Assembly (NCBI RefSeq): GCF_014202315.1
Contig: NZ_JACHGN010000022.1
Location: 53,306-117,305 of the forward strand
Length of the DNA stretch: 64,000 nucleotides
Source of the DNA: Thermocatellispora tengchongensis
GTDB taxonomy: Bacteria > Actinomycetota > Actinomycetes > Streptosporangiales > Streptosporangiaceae
Reading direction: 5' to 3'
The translations under genes and the position numbers were made by a program. The notes below the pieces were generated by a model. The model was not told where the DNA came from. It did no database searches and worked only from the letters and a program-made list of their open reading frames with translations. This document shows, in pieces, positions 45,429 to 55,393 of the stretch (positions are counted from its first letter, which is position 1; every line of letters begins with the position of its first letter).

Positions 45429-45444
45429 TGAATGAAGTCATTCA
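45429..45444. promoter_or_regulatory. Perfect 16-bp palindrome upstream of the M20-hutF-hutI operon
   Basis: TGAATGA-AG-TCATTCA, a perfect 7-2-7 inverted repeat with the same arms as at 40360-40375, 13 nt upstream of the M20 gene's GTG. Shared by the two hut transcription units. Confidence 0.9.
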
Positions 45445-45457
45445 CTAGGGTGGAGGG

Positions 45458-46639
45458 GTGACAGAGGCGACGTTCGACGGCATGTGGCGGGCGATCTCCG
45501 AGGTGGGGCGCGACCCCGGGGGCGGATACACACGCGACGCCTGGTCGCCCCCCGACCTGGAGCTGCGCGAGTGGTTCCGGCAGGAGGCCGCGCGGCGCGG
45601 GCTCGACGCGCACGAGGACCGCAACGGCAACATGTGGGCCTGGTGGGGCGACCCCGACACCCCCGGCGGCGGCGTGGTGACCGGCAGCCACCTCGACTCG
45701 GTGCGCCAGGGCGGCGCGTACGACGGCCCGCTCGGCGTCGTGTCCGCCTTCGCCGCGCTCGACGACCTGCGCGCCCGCGGCGTACGCCCCCGCCGCCCCG
45801 TCGCGGTCGCCTGCTTCACCGACGAGGAGGGCGCCAGGTTCGGCGTGCCCTGCATCGGGTCGCGGCTGCTCACCGGCGCGCTCGACCCCGGCCGCGCCCG
45901 CGCGCTGACCGGCGACGACGGCGGCACCCTCGCCGAGGCGATGCGCGCCGCCGGGCGCGACCCCGGCGGGCTCGGCCGCGACGAGACGACCCTGCGCCGC
46001 GTCGGCGTCTTCGTCGAGCTGCACGTCGAGCAGGGCCGGGCGCTGGTGCACGAGGAGGCGCCGGTCGGGGTCGGCCGGGCCATCTGGCCGCACGGCCGCT
46101 GGCGGCTGGAGTTCCGCGGCCGGGCCGACCACGCCGGCACCACCCGCCTCGCCGACCGCGACGACCCGATGCTGCCCTTCGCCGAGACCGTGCTCGCCGC
46201 CCGCGAGGCCGCGCGGCGGCACGGCGTGGTCGCCACCGTGGGCAAGGTGCGGGTGCGGCCGGGCAGCGCCAACGCGATCCCCGGGCGGGTCACCGCCTGG
46301 CTCGACGCCCGGGGCCCGGAGGAGGGCCCGGTGCGCGCCCTGGTCGCCGAGCTGGCCCCGCGCGCCGCCGAGGTCGCCTGCGAGTCGTGGACGCCCCTGG
46401 TGGAGTTCGACCCCGCGCTGCGCGACCGGCTCGCCGCCGCGCTCGGCGGCGTCCCCGTGCTGCCCACCGGCGCCGGCCACGACGCCGGCGTCCTCGCCTC
46501 GGCAGGGGTCCCCAGCGCCATGGTGTACGTCCGCAACCCGACGGGAATCTCCCACTCTCCGGAGGAGCACGCCGAGCCGGACGACTGCCGCGCCGGAGTC
46601 GCCGCGCTCGCCCGGGTAGTGGAGGAGCTGTGCACGTGA
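45458..46639 (+). CDS. M20-family amidohydrolase (allantoate amidohydrolase-like), probable N-formylglutamate deformylase
   Basis: 393 residues. M20 metal ligands are in [16 protein letters not shown] and ELHVEQG, and the dimerisation domain (about 205-320) carries the [14 protein letters not shown] motif. Family names include allantoate amidohydrolase and N-carbamoyl-L-amino acid hydrolase. Placed between the hut operator and hutF/hutI, where HutG normally acts, it probably hydrolyses N-formyl-L-glutamate to glutamate and formate; that is inferred from context. GTG start with GGAGG upstream. Confidence 0.85.
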   Translation: MTEATFDGMWRAISEVGRDPGGGYTRDAWSPPDLELREWFRQEAARRGLDAHEDRNGNMWAWWGDPDTPGGGVVTGSHLDSVRQGGAYDGPLGVVSAFAALDDLRARGVRPRRPVAVACFTDEEGARFGVPCIGSRLLTGALDPGRARALTGDDGGTLAEAMRAAGRDPGGLGRDETTLRRVGVFVELHVEQGRALVHEEAPVGVGRAIWPHGRWRLEFRGRADHAGTTRLADRDDPMLPFAETVLAAREAARRHGVVATVGKVRVRPGSANAIPGRVTAWLDARGPEEGPVRALVAELAPRAAEVACESWTPLVEFDPALRDRLAAALGGVPVLPTGAGHDAGVLASAGVPSAMVYVRNPTGISHSPEEHAEPDDCRAGVAALARVVEELCT

Positions 46640-47976
46640 GCTACTGGTGCGAGCTCGCCTGGGTGCCTCCGGGGGAGGTGGCCGAGGGCGTGCTCGTGCG
46701 GGTCGAGGGACGCCGGATCGCCGAGGTCGTGCCCGGCGTGGCCGGGCCGCCCCCCGGCTCCGTGGCCCTGGCCGGGCTCACCCTGCCCGGCCTGGCCAAC
46801 GCCCACTCCCACGCCTTCCACCGTGCGCTGCGCGCGACCACGCAGGCGGGCAAGGGCGACTTCTGGACCTGGCGGGAACGCATGTACGACGTCGCCGCCG
46901 CGCTCGACCCCGACTCCTACCTGGCGCTGGCCCGCGCGACGTACGCGGAGATGGCCCTGGCCGGGGTGACCTGCGTGGGGGAGTTCCACTACCTGCACCA
47001 CGGGCCCGGCGGGCGGCCGTACGACGACCCGAACGCCATGGGCCACGCGCTGGTGGCCGCCGCGCGCGAGGCGGGGCTGCGCATCACGCTGCTCGACGCC
47101 TGCTACCTCACCGGCGGCGTGGGCGGGGCGCCGCTGACCGGCGTACAGGAGAGGTTCGGCGACGGCGACGCCGCCCGGTGGGCCGGGCGGGTGGAGGCGC
47201 TGGCCGCCGCGTACGCCCACGACGAGGACGTGGAGATCGGCGTGGCCGTCCACTCCGTGCGCGCGGTGCCGCCCGGCGAGATGCACGTCGTCTCGGAGTT
47301 CTCCCACCACCACGCGGTGCCGTTGCACGCGCACGTGTCCGAGCAACCTGCGGAGAACGAGGCGTGCGAGCGGGCGCACGGCATGTCTCCGGTACGCCTG
47401 CTGTACGAGCGCGGCGTGCTCAGCCCCCGCTTCACCGCCGTCCACGCCACCCACGTCGGCGGGCGCGACCGGGGGCTGCTCGGCGAGTCGGGCGCGTACG
47501 TGTGCATGTGCCCCACCACCGAGCGCGACCTCGCCGACGGCATCGGCCCGGCGCGCGAGCTGTGCGAGGCGGGCTCCCCGATCACCCTGGGCACCGACGG
47601 CCACGCCAGCATCGACATGTTCGAGGAGGCGCGCGCGGTCGAGCTGGACGAGCGGCTGCGTACCGGGCGGCGCGGCCACTGGACCGCCGCGGAGCTCCTC
47701 CAGACCGCCACCGCCTGCGGCCACGACTCGCTCGGCTTCCCCGACGCCGGCACCCTGGTGCCGGGCGCGTGGGCCGACCTGGTGTCGGTCCGGCTCGACT
47801 CCGTGCGCACGGCCGGCGCGCGCCCCGAGACCGCCGCCGAGGCCGCCGTCTTCGCCGCGACCGCCGCCGATGTTCATTCAGTGGTATCCAGTGGCCGCCG
47901 GATCGTGACCGAAGGCCGCCATGTTCTCGGGGACGTGGGTGCCATGCTTGGGGCAGCGATCCGGGAGATCACATGA
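46636..47976 (+). CDS. hutF: Formimidoylglutamate deiminase
   Basis: 446 residues of the amidohydrolase superfamily. Metal ligands are in [11 protein letters not shown], the histidine of LHAHVSEQP and the aspartate of [10 protein letters not shown]. It turns N-formimidoyl-L-glutamate into N-formylglutamate plus ammonia. GTG overlaps the M20 stop by 4 nt (GTGA); a GTG two codons earlier is also possible. Followed by hutI with an ATGA overlap. Confidence 0.93.
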   Translation: MSYWCELAWVPPGEVAEGVLVRVEGRRIAEVVPGVAGPPPGSVALAGLTLPGLANAHSHAFHRALRATTQAGKGDFWTWRERMYDVAAALDPDSYLALARATYAEMALAGVTCVGEFHYLHHGPGGRPYDDPNAMGHALVAAAREAGLRITLLDACYLTGGVGGAPLTGVQERFGDGDAARWAGRVEALAAAYAHDEDVEIGVAVHSVRAVPPGEMHVVSEFSHHHAVPLHAHVSEQPAENEACERAHGMSPVRLLYERGVLSPRFTAVHATHVGGRDRGLLGESGAYVCMCPTTERDLADGIGPARELCEAGSPITLGTDGHASIDMFEEARAVELDERLRTGRRGHWTAAELLQTATACGHDSLGFPDAGTLVPGAWADLVSVRLDSVRTAGARPETAAEAAVFAATAADVHSVVSSGRRIVTEGRHVLGDVGAMLGAAIREIT

Positions 47977-49121
47977 CATCAGTCCTCTTCGACGAGATCG
48001 GGGTGCTCTACACCGGCGACCCCGAGCGCGAGGAGCTCGCGAACGCCGCGGTGGTGATCGAGGGCGACGCCGTGGCGTGGGTGGGCCCGTCCGGCGAGGC
48101 GCCCGAGGCCGACGAGCGGGTGGACGTCGAGGGGCGCTGCGTGGTCCCCGGCTTCGTGGACAGCCACTCCCACCTGGTCTTCGCCGGCGACCGCACCGAG
48201 GAGTTCGCCGCGCGCATGGCCGGCAGGCCCTACTCGGCGGGCGGCATACGCACCACCGTCGAGGCCACCCGGCACGCCGCCGACTCCGAGCTGGCCACGC
48301 GCACGGCCGCGCTGGTCGCCGAGATGCTGTCCCAGGGCACGACCACCGTCGAGATCAAGAGCGGCTACGGCCTGACCGTGGCCGACGAGCGGCGCGCGCT
48401 GGAGATCGCGGGCGCGTTCACCGAGGAGACCACCTTCCTGGGGGCGCACGTCGTGCCCGCCGAGGTGCCCGCCGACGACTACGTCCGCCTGGTCACCGGC
48501 CCCATGCTGGAGGCGTGCGCGCCGCACGCGCGCTGGATCGACGTGTTCTGCGAGCGCGGGGCCTTCGACGGCGACCAGACCCGCGAGATCCTGGCCGCCG
48601 GGCTCAAGGCCGGGCTCGGCGCCCGGGTGCACGCCGCCCAGCTCGGCCCGGGGCCCGGCGTGCGGATCGCCTGCGAGCTGGGCGCGGCCTCCGCCGACCA
48701 CTGCACCCACCTCACCGACTCCGACGTCGAGGCGCTGGCCTCCTCCGGCGTGGTGGCCACCCTGCTGCCCGGCGCCGAGTTCTCCACCCGCTCGCCCTAT
48801 CCCGACGCCCGCCGCCTCATCGACGCCGGGGTGACCGTCGCCATCGCCACCGACTGCAACCCCGGCTCGTCGTTCACCTCCTCCATGTCCTTCTGCGTCG
48901 CGCTGGCCGTGCGCGAGATGCGCATGACGCCGCTGGAGGCGATCAGGGCGGCGACGTACGGCGGGGCGCGGGCGCTGCGCCGCGCCGACGTGGGCGTGCT
49001 GCGCCCCGGCGCCCGCGCCGACCTGGTGCTTCTCGACGCCGCCTCCTACGTCCACCTGGCCTACCGGCCCGGCGTGCCGCTGGTGCGGCAGGTGTGGCGC
49101 GAGGGCCGAAGAGTGGTCTGA
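47973..49121 (+). CDS. hutI: Imidazolonepropionase
   Basis: 382 residues, amidohydrolase superfamily. It opens 4-imidazolone-5-propionate to formimidoylglutamate using one metal, bound by [10 protein letters not shown], the HAAQLG histidine and [12 protein letters not shown] overlaps the hutF stop by 4 nt. With hutU and hutF it gives three steps of histidine degradation; hutH is missing from the window. Confidence 0.95.
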   Translation: MTSVLFDEIGVLYTGDPEREELANAAVVIEGDAVAWVGPSGEAPEADERVDVEGRCVVPGFVDSHSHLVFAGDRTEEFAARMAGRPYSAGGIRTTVEATRHAADSELATRTAALVAEMLSQGTTTVEIKSGYGLTVADERRALEIAGAFTEETTFLGAHVVPAEVPADDYVRLVTGPMLEACAPHARWIDVFCERGAFDGDQTREILAAGLKAGLGARVHAAQLGPGPGVRIACELGAASADHCTHLTDSDVEALASSGVVATLLPGAEFSTRSPYPDARRLIDAGVTVAIATDCNPGSSFTSSMSFCVALAVREMRMTPLEAIRAATYGGARALRRADVGVLRPGARADLVLLDAASYVHLAYRPGVPLVRQVWREGRRVV

Positions 49122-49290
49122 CGCCCCGCGCGGGAGCGAAATAGGCCCCCGGAACGCGGTGACATCCTCCGTAGGGAGGAATCCAGAACCGTCCTGCGGG
49201 CGTATCTCTTGAGGGAATCTTTGCCTCGGCCGGCTCGTTCATCGGGGTGAACGGCAAGTTCGGGCGCGGCGGGAACGAGGTGCCAAGGGG

Positions 49291-50229
49291 ATGGCAAGGC
49301 CCACGGGGAATCGCACGCAGGAGCAGCAGGCCACCGAGCGGGACCTGCTGGGGACCTACCTGGCAGAGATCGGGCGGGTCCCGCTGCTCTCCGCGGCGGA
49401 GGAGGTCGAGCTCGCCAAGCGCATAGAGGCGGGTCTTTACGCCGAGCAACTGCTCGACAGCGCGCTCAGCGAGCCGCGTACGGGGGACGCGACCGATGAG
49501 GAGCTGGAGCGCCTGGCGGTGTCCGGCCAGCGGGCCAAGGACGAGTTCATCCAGGCCAACCTGCGCCTGGTCGTGGCGGTGGCGCGCAAGTACTCCGGGC
49601 GCGGCATGCCGCTCATCGACCTGGTCCAGGAGGGCAACCTGGGCCTGGTGCGCGCGGTGGAGAAGTTCGACTACCGCCGCGGCTACAAGTTCTCCACCTA
49701 CGCCACCTGGTGGATCCGCCAGTCGGTGGGCCGCGCGATCCACGAGCAGGCCCGGCCCGTACGCCTGCCCACCCACGCCGGCGAGCAGATGACCCGGCTG
49801 ATGCGGGTCCGCCGCGACATGCTGGCCGAGTTCGACATGGAGCCCACCGACAGCGACCTGGCCGAGGTCCTCGACCTGCCCATCGAGCGGGTGCGCGAGC
49901 TGCGCCGCTGGGCCTCCGACCCGGTCTCGCTCCAGCTCGGCGTGGGCGACGAGGACGAGACCGAGCTGGGCGACATGATCGCCGACGAGACCTGGGCCGA
50001 CCCCGAGCAGCAGGCCATCGACGTCCTGGAGCGCGAGCGCCTGGAGCACTGGCTGACCGGCCTGGAGGGCCAGGTCCGCGAGATGCTGCGCTGGCGCTAC
50101 GGCCTGATGGACGGCCGCGAGCACACCCTCACCGAGGTGGGCGAACGCTACGGCATCGGCCGCGACCGCGCCCGCCGAATCGAGCGCGACGCCCTGGCCC
50201 GCCTCCGCAAGATGGCCACCGCCGCCTGA
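49291..50229 (+). CDS. Group 2 RNA polymerase sigma-70 factor
   Basis: 312 residues with regions 1.2, 2, 3 and 4: LLSAAEEVELAKRIEAGLYA, FIQANLRLVVAVARKYSGRG, FDYRRGYKFSTYATWWIRQS (region 2.4) and HTLTEVGERYGIGRDRARRI (region 4). It lacks the long N-terminal region 1.1 of the main sigma factor, so it is HrdA/C/D-like. ATG preceded closely by AAGGGG. An ECF-like promoter candidate (GGGAATC with CGTTC about 17 nt later) lies upstream at about 49213-49242. Convergent genes are absent; a long repeat array follows. Confidence 0.93.
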   Translation: MARPTGNRTQEQQATERDLLGTYLAEIGRVPLLSAAEEVELAKRIEAGLYAEQLLDSALSEPRTGDATDEELERLAVSGQRAKDEFIQANLRLVVAVARKYSGRGMPLIDLVQEGNLGLVRAVEKFDYRRGYKFSTYATWWIRQSVGRAIHEQARPVRLPTHAGEQMTRLMRVRRDMLAEFDMEPTDSDLAEVLDLPIERVRELRRWASDPVSLQLGVGDEDETELGDMIADETWADPEQQAIDVLERERLEHWLTGLEGQVREMLRWRYGLMDGREHTLTEVGERYGIGRDRARRIERDALARLRKMATAA

Positions 50230-50312
50230 CCCACGTTCCACCCCCCCACGCCGCGCGTCACCTCCCGGTGCGTGCGGCGTCCGCGTCTCCGGACAGCACG
50301 GTCCCGCGCCCG

Positions 50313-51050
50313 CGCTCCCAGGGTGCGTGCGGCGGACACGGGGTGCGTGGGGTGGGGAGTTTCCGGGCTGACGAGGACGGGGCGCGTTCCTGGGGTGGGT
50401 GCAGTGCATACGGGGTGGGTGGAGTGGGGAGTTCCCGGGCTGACCGTGACCGCGCCGTGCTCCCGGGGTGAGTGGGGCGTGCACGGGATGCGCGGCACGA
50501 GGAGTCCCCGGGCCGACGCGACCGCGGCGCTCCCGGGTGGGAGCGGCGTGCACGGGGGCATGGAGCGGGAGTCCCGGGCCGACCGCGACCCGCGCCGCGT
50601 TCCTGGGGTGGGTGCAGTGCATACGGAGTGGGTGGAGTGGGGAGTCCCCGGACCGGCCGCAACCGCGCTGCGCTGTCCGCGCTGCGCTGTCCGCGCTGCG
50701 CTGTCCGCGCTGCGCTGTCCGCGTTGCGCTCTCCGGGGTGGGTGCGGCGTGCATGAGGTGCCCGGGGCGGGGGAGTTCCCGGGCCACCCTGCCTGCGCCG
50801 CGCTCCCCGGGGCGGGTGGGCGTGCACGGGGCGCGTGGAGCGGGGGTCCCCAGGCTGACGTGACCGCGCCGCGTTCCGGGGGCGGGGGCGGCGTACATGA
50901 GGGCGTGGAGCGGGGAATCCGCAAGGGCCACCATGTCGCGAGACCGCGCTTCTCGCGCCGCGCCGTGCTTCCCGGGATGGGGGCGGCGTGCATGGGTGCG
51001 TGGTGGAGCGGGGAGTCCCCCAGGGCGATCATGACCATGCCTCGCTCCGG
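50313..51050. repeat. Minisatellite-like array of about ten 68-95 nt units
   Basis: Units begin near 50317, 50391, 50465, 50535, 50603, 50737, 50806, 50878 and 50972 and share cores like GGGTGGGTGCAGTGCATACG, GTGGAGTGGGGAGT and CCCGGGCTGACC. Copies are diverged by roughly a quarter. No frame is protein-like except as repeated peptides. The array fills the space between the sigma factor and the amtB leader; the region 50230-51122 has no gene. Confidence 0.75.
50667..50736. repeat. 14-bp tandem repeat inside the minisatellite array
   Basis: GCTGCGCTGTCCGC occurs four times perfectly (50667-50722) plus one diverged copy to 50736, nested between two larger units. Confidence 0.85.
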
Positions 51051-51122
51051 GCGTGGCGCGGTGGTCGCGGGGCGGGGCGGTCTTTGGCGGGTGTGGGGCG
51101 TATTGGGGCTATGGGGATGTCC

Positions 51123-51191
51123 GAAACTTTTGTGAAACATCACATGGCCGAGATTCACGTACGCGAAACACGCAAGGTCGTGGCTTGAAAC
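51123..51191 (+). promoter_or_regulatory. GlnR-type binding sites upstream of amtB
   Basis: TTCAC-N6-GAAAC-N6-GGTCG-N6-GAAAC (51154-51191) has the exact 11-bp spacing of the actinobacterial GlnR box, and a further GAAAC-N6-GAAAC pair lies at 51123-51138. GlnR activates ammonium uptake genes under nitrogen limitation, matching the amtB-glnK-glnD operon that follows about 170 nt downstream. Confidence 0.85.
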
Positions 51192-51359
51192 GGCGGAAGA
51201 CGACGCTGTGGGCGCAACGGAGGGCGAAGCCATGCCCCACAGGCTGTGGCCGACCCCCCCGGAACGACGTCAGTGCGCAGCCGGTCAATGAAGCCCTGGA
51301 GGCGCTCACTGCGATAGGGACCACCGGCCACACGCCATTTGTAAGGAGGGTCGCTTCGA

Positions 51360-53020
<1,661 letters not shown>

Positions 53021-53025
53021 CCGAA

Positions 53026-55320
53026 ATGATGAGAGGCGACGCTCGCTCGTTCGCCCCGGCCCGCAAGGAGCGGGCCGGGGACATCGACAGGTGGCTCACC
53101 GACCTCCTTCGTACGGCGTGCGCGATGCCGTACCCGCGGGAGCGCGGTGACGCGAAGGGCGGACCGCTCGCCACCGACGAGCGCGGCACCACGCTCGGTG
53201 TCGCGCTCGTCGCGGTCGGCAGCCTGGGGCGGGGTGAACTCGCCCCCGGCAGCGACCTTGACCTGGTCCTGTTGCACAACGGCCGCGACGACGTGGCCAG
53301 GATCGCCGACCGCATCTGGTATCCCATCTGGGACTCCGGGGTCGGGCTCGACCACTCGGTACGCACGGTGGACGAGGCGGCCAAGGTCGCCCGGGAGGAC
53401 CTCAAGGCGGTGCTGGGCCTGATCCAGGCCCGGCACATCGCCGGAGACCCGGAGCTGACCCGGGCGGTGCGCGAGACCGTGCTGGCCGACTGGCGCGCCG
53501 ACTCCCGGCGCAGGCTCGCCGAGCTGCGCGACTCCGCCGACAAGCGGGCGGAGGCGAGCGGCGAGCTGGCCTTCCTGCTCGAACCCGACCTGCGCGACTC
53601 GCGGGGCGGGCTGCGCGACGTTCAGGCGATGCAGGCCGTGGCCGCCGCCTGGGTGGCCTCGGCGCCCGGACCCCGGGTGCGCGAGGCGTACGAACTGCTG
53701 CTCGACATCCGGCACGGCCTGCACCTCGTCACCGCCCGCGGCACCGACCGCCTGGTGCTCCAGGAGCAGGACGCCGTCGCGGGCACGCTCGGCCTCCTGG
53801 ACGCGGAGGCCCTGATGCGCAGGCTCGCCGAGGCCGGCCGGACGATCTCGCACGCCTTCGACTCCACGTGGCGCACGGTGGACCGGCTGCTGTCGGGGCC
53901 CGTGCCGCGCGGGCGGCGCCCGCTCGCCGACGGCGTGGTCGAGCACGGCGGCGAGGTCGTGCTCGCGCGCGGCGTGAACCCGCGCAAGGACCCCGTGCTC
54001 GTGCTCCGCGCCGCCGCCGCCGCGGCGGAGGCGGGGCTGCCGCTGGCCCCCGCGACCGTGACCATGCTGGCCAACCAGTCGCCGCCGATGCCGGTGCCGT
54101 GGCCGGATGAGGCGCGTGATGCGCTTGTGGCCCTGCTGGGCGCTGGGAGGGCCGCGGTGCCCGTCTGGGAGGAACTGGACCAGGCGGGCGTCCTGGTGCG
54201 TCTGCTGCCCGACTGGGAGCGCGTACGGCACCGTCCGCAGCGCAACCCGGTGCACAGGTACACCGTGGACCGCCATCTGATCGAGACCGCGGCCGGGGCG
54301 GCGGCGTACACGCGTGAGGTGTCGCGCCCGGACCTGCTGCTGATCTCGGCGCTGCTGCACGACATCGGCAAGGGCTGGCCCGGCGACCACTCCTCCACCG
54401 GGGAGGTCGTGGCGCGCGACATCGGCGCGCACATCGGGCTGCCGCCCGCCGACGTGGAGATCCTGGCCACGGTGGTGCGGCACCACCTGCTGCTGCCCGA
54501 GACGGCCACCAGGCGCGACCTGGACGACCCGGTGACGATCTCGCGGGTGGCCGAGGCGGTGGGCACCCGGGAGGTGCTGGAGCTGCTGGCCGCCCTGGCG
54601 GTGGCCGACGGCCATGCCACCGGCCCGGCCGCGTGGAACTCCTGGAAGGCGTCGCTGGTCTCCGACCTGGTACGCCGTGTGCGCTCGGTGCTCTCGGGCA
54701 CCCCTCTCCCTCCGGCTCCTTCGCTCTCGCCCGAGCAGGCCGCCCTCGCCCGGCACGGCGGCGGCGCCGTGCGGGTCAACGGCGGCGCGGTCACCGTGGT
54801 GGCCCCCGACCGGCCCGGTCTGCTGTGGCGGGCGGCCGGCGTGCTCGCCGCGCACCGCCTGGTGGTGCGGTCGGCGCAGGCGGCGTCGGCGGGGTCGACG
54901 GCGGTGATCGAATTCTCCGTCGTGCCGGAGTATGGCACGCCACCGGACCCGGCGATGCTGGAATCCGACCTCCGCCTGGTCCTCGCCGGGCGGCTCGACA
55001 TCGAGCAGCGCCTCGCCCGGCGTACCCGGTCGATGCGGCCCCCGCGCGTGCCCGTGGCGCCACCTAGAGTGACCGTCCTGGAGGACGCGTCCGAGACCGC
55101 GACCGTGGTAGAGGTCCGGGCTCATGACCGTCCGGGGCTTTTGTGGCGGATTGGCAGAGCTTTCGGCGAATGCGGTCTTGACGTACAGGCGGCACGCGTG
55201 GAGACTCTCGGCGCAGAAGCGGTGGATGTCTTCTATGTTGTGGACCGCGCCGGTCGCCTTCTGGCAGATGAAGATCAGCGCAACCAGGTTCGCAACCAGG
55301 TGCTCGCTGCGCTACGGTAG
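53026..55320 (+). CDS. glnD: PII uridylyl/adenylyltransferase
   Basis: 764 residues, shorter than proteobacterial GlnD. The nucleotidyltransferase active site is GSLGRGELAPGSDLD; the HD domain is around SALLHDIGKGWPGDHSS; two ACT domains end the protein (about 610-690 and 700-764, e.g. VVEVRAHDRPGLLWRIGRAF). In actinobacteria it adenylylates GlnK Y51. ATG ATG start 6 nt after the glnK stop. Third gene of the nitrogen operon. Confidence 0.95.
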   Translation: MMRGDARSFAPARKERAGDIDRWLTDLLRTACAMPYPRERGDAKGGPLATDERGTTLGVALVAVGSLGRGELAPGSDLDLVLLHNGRDDVARIADRIWYPIWDSGVGLDHSVRTVDEAAKVAREDLKAVLGLIQARHIAGDPELTRAVRETVLADWRADSRRRLAELRDSADKRAEASGELAFLLEPDLRDSRGGLRDVQAMQAVAAAWVASAPGPRVREAYELLLDIRHGLHLVTARGTDRLVLQEQDAVAGTLGLLDAEALMRRLAEAGRTISHAFDSTWRTVDRLLSGPVPRGRRPLADGVVEHGGEVVLARGVNPRKDPVLVLRAAAAAAEAGLPLAPATVTMLANQSPPMPVPWPDEARDALVALLGAGRAAVPVWEELDQAGVLVRLLPDWERVRHRPQRNPVHRYTVDRHLIETAAGAAAYTREVSRPDLLLISALLHDIGKGWPGDHSSTGEVVARDIGAHIGLPPADVEILATVVRHHLLLPETATRRDLDDPVTISRVAEAVGTREVLELLAALAVADGHATGPAAWNSWKASLVSDLVRRVRSVLSGTPLPPAPSLSPEQAALARHGGGAVRVNGGAVTVVAPDRPGLLWRAAGVLAAHRLVVRSAQAASAGSTAVIEFSVVPEYGTPPDPAMLESDLRLVLAGRLDIEQRLARRTRSMRPPRVPVAPPRVTVLEDASETATVVEVRAHDRPGLLWRIGRAFGECGLDVQAARVETLGAEAVDVFYVVDRAGRLLADEDQRNQVRNQVLAALR

Positions 55321-55393
55321 CCAGGCAGTCCAGCACATTCTGTCACCTTTGTAACGATTCAATCCGGCTTAGCCGGTCTTTCCAATATGCTTC

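Noticed and set aside
47874..47880. TCATTCA half-site inside hutF, matching the hut palindrome arm
   Set aside because: Only one arm is present and it lies within coding sequence; a 7-mer is expected by chance in 64 kb.
49122..49290. TCCTCC-GTAG-GGAGGA as a riboswitch or regulator site before the sigma gene
   Set aside because: Short inverted repeat without other conserved RNA features; may be chance.
50313..51050. CRISPR array
   Set aside because: Units are long, diverged and directly adjacent, without unique spacers or cas genes.
50148..51233. Long minus-strand frame with repeated HPRNAPR-like peptides through the 50-51 kb array
   Set aside because: It only translates the minisatellite and part of the sigma gene's opposite strand; no start signal.
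55363..55377. CCGGCTTAGCCGG as terminator after glnD
   Set aside because: The stem is only 4-6 bp with a very small loop and weak following T-run; not enough to call.
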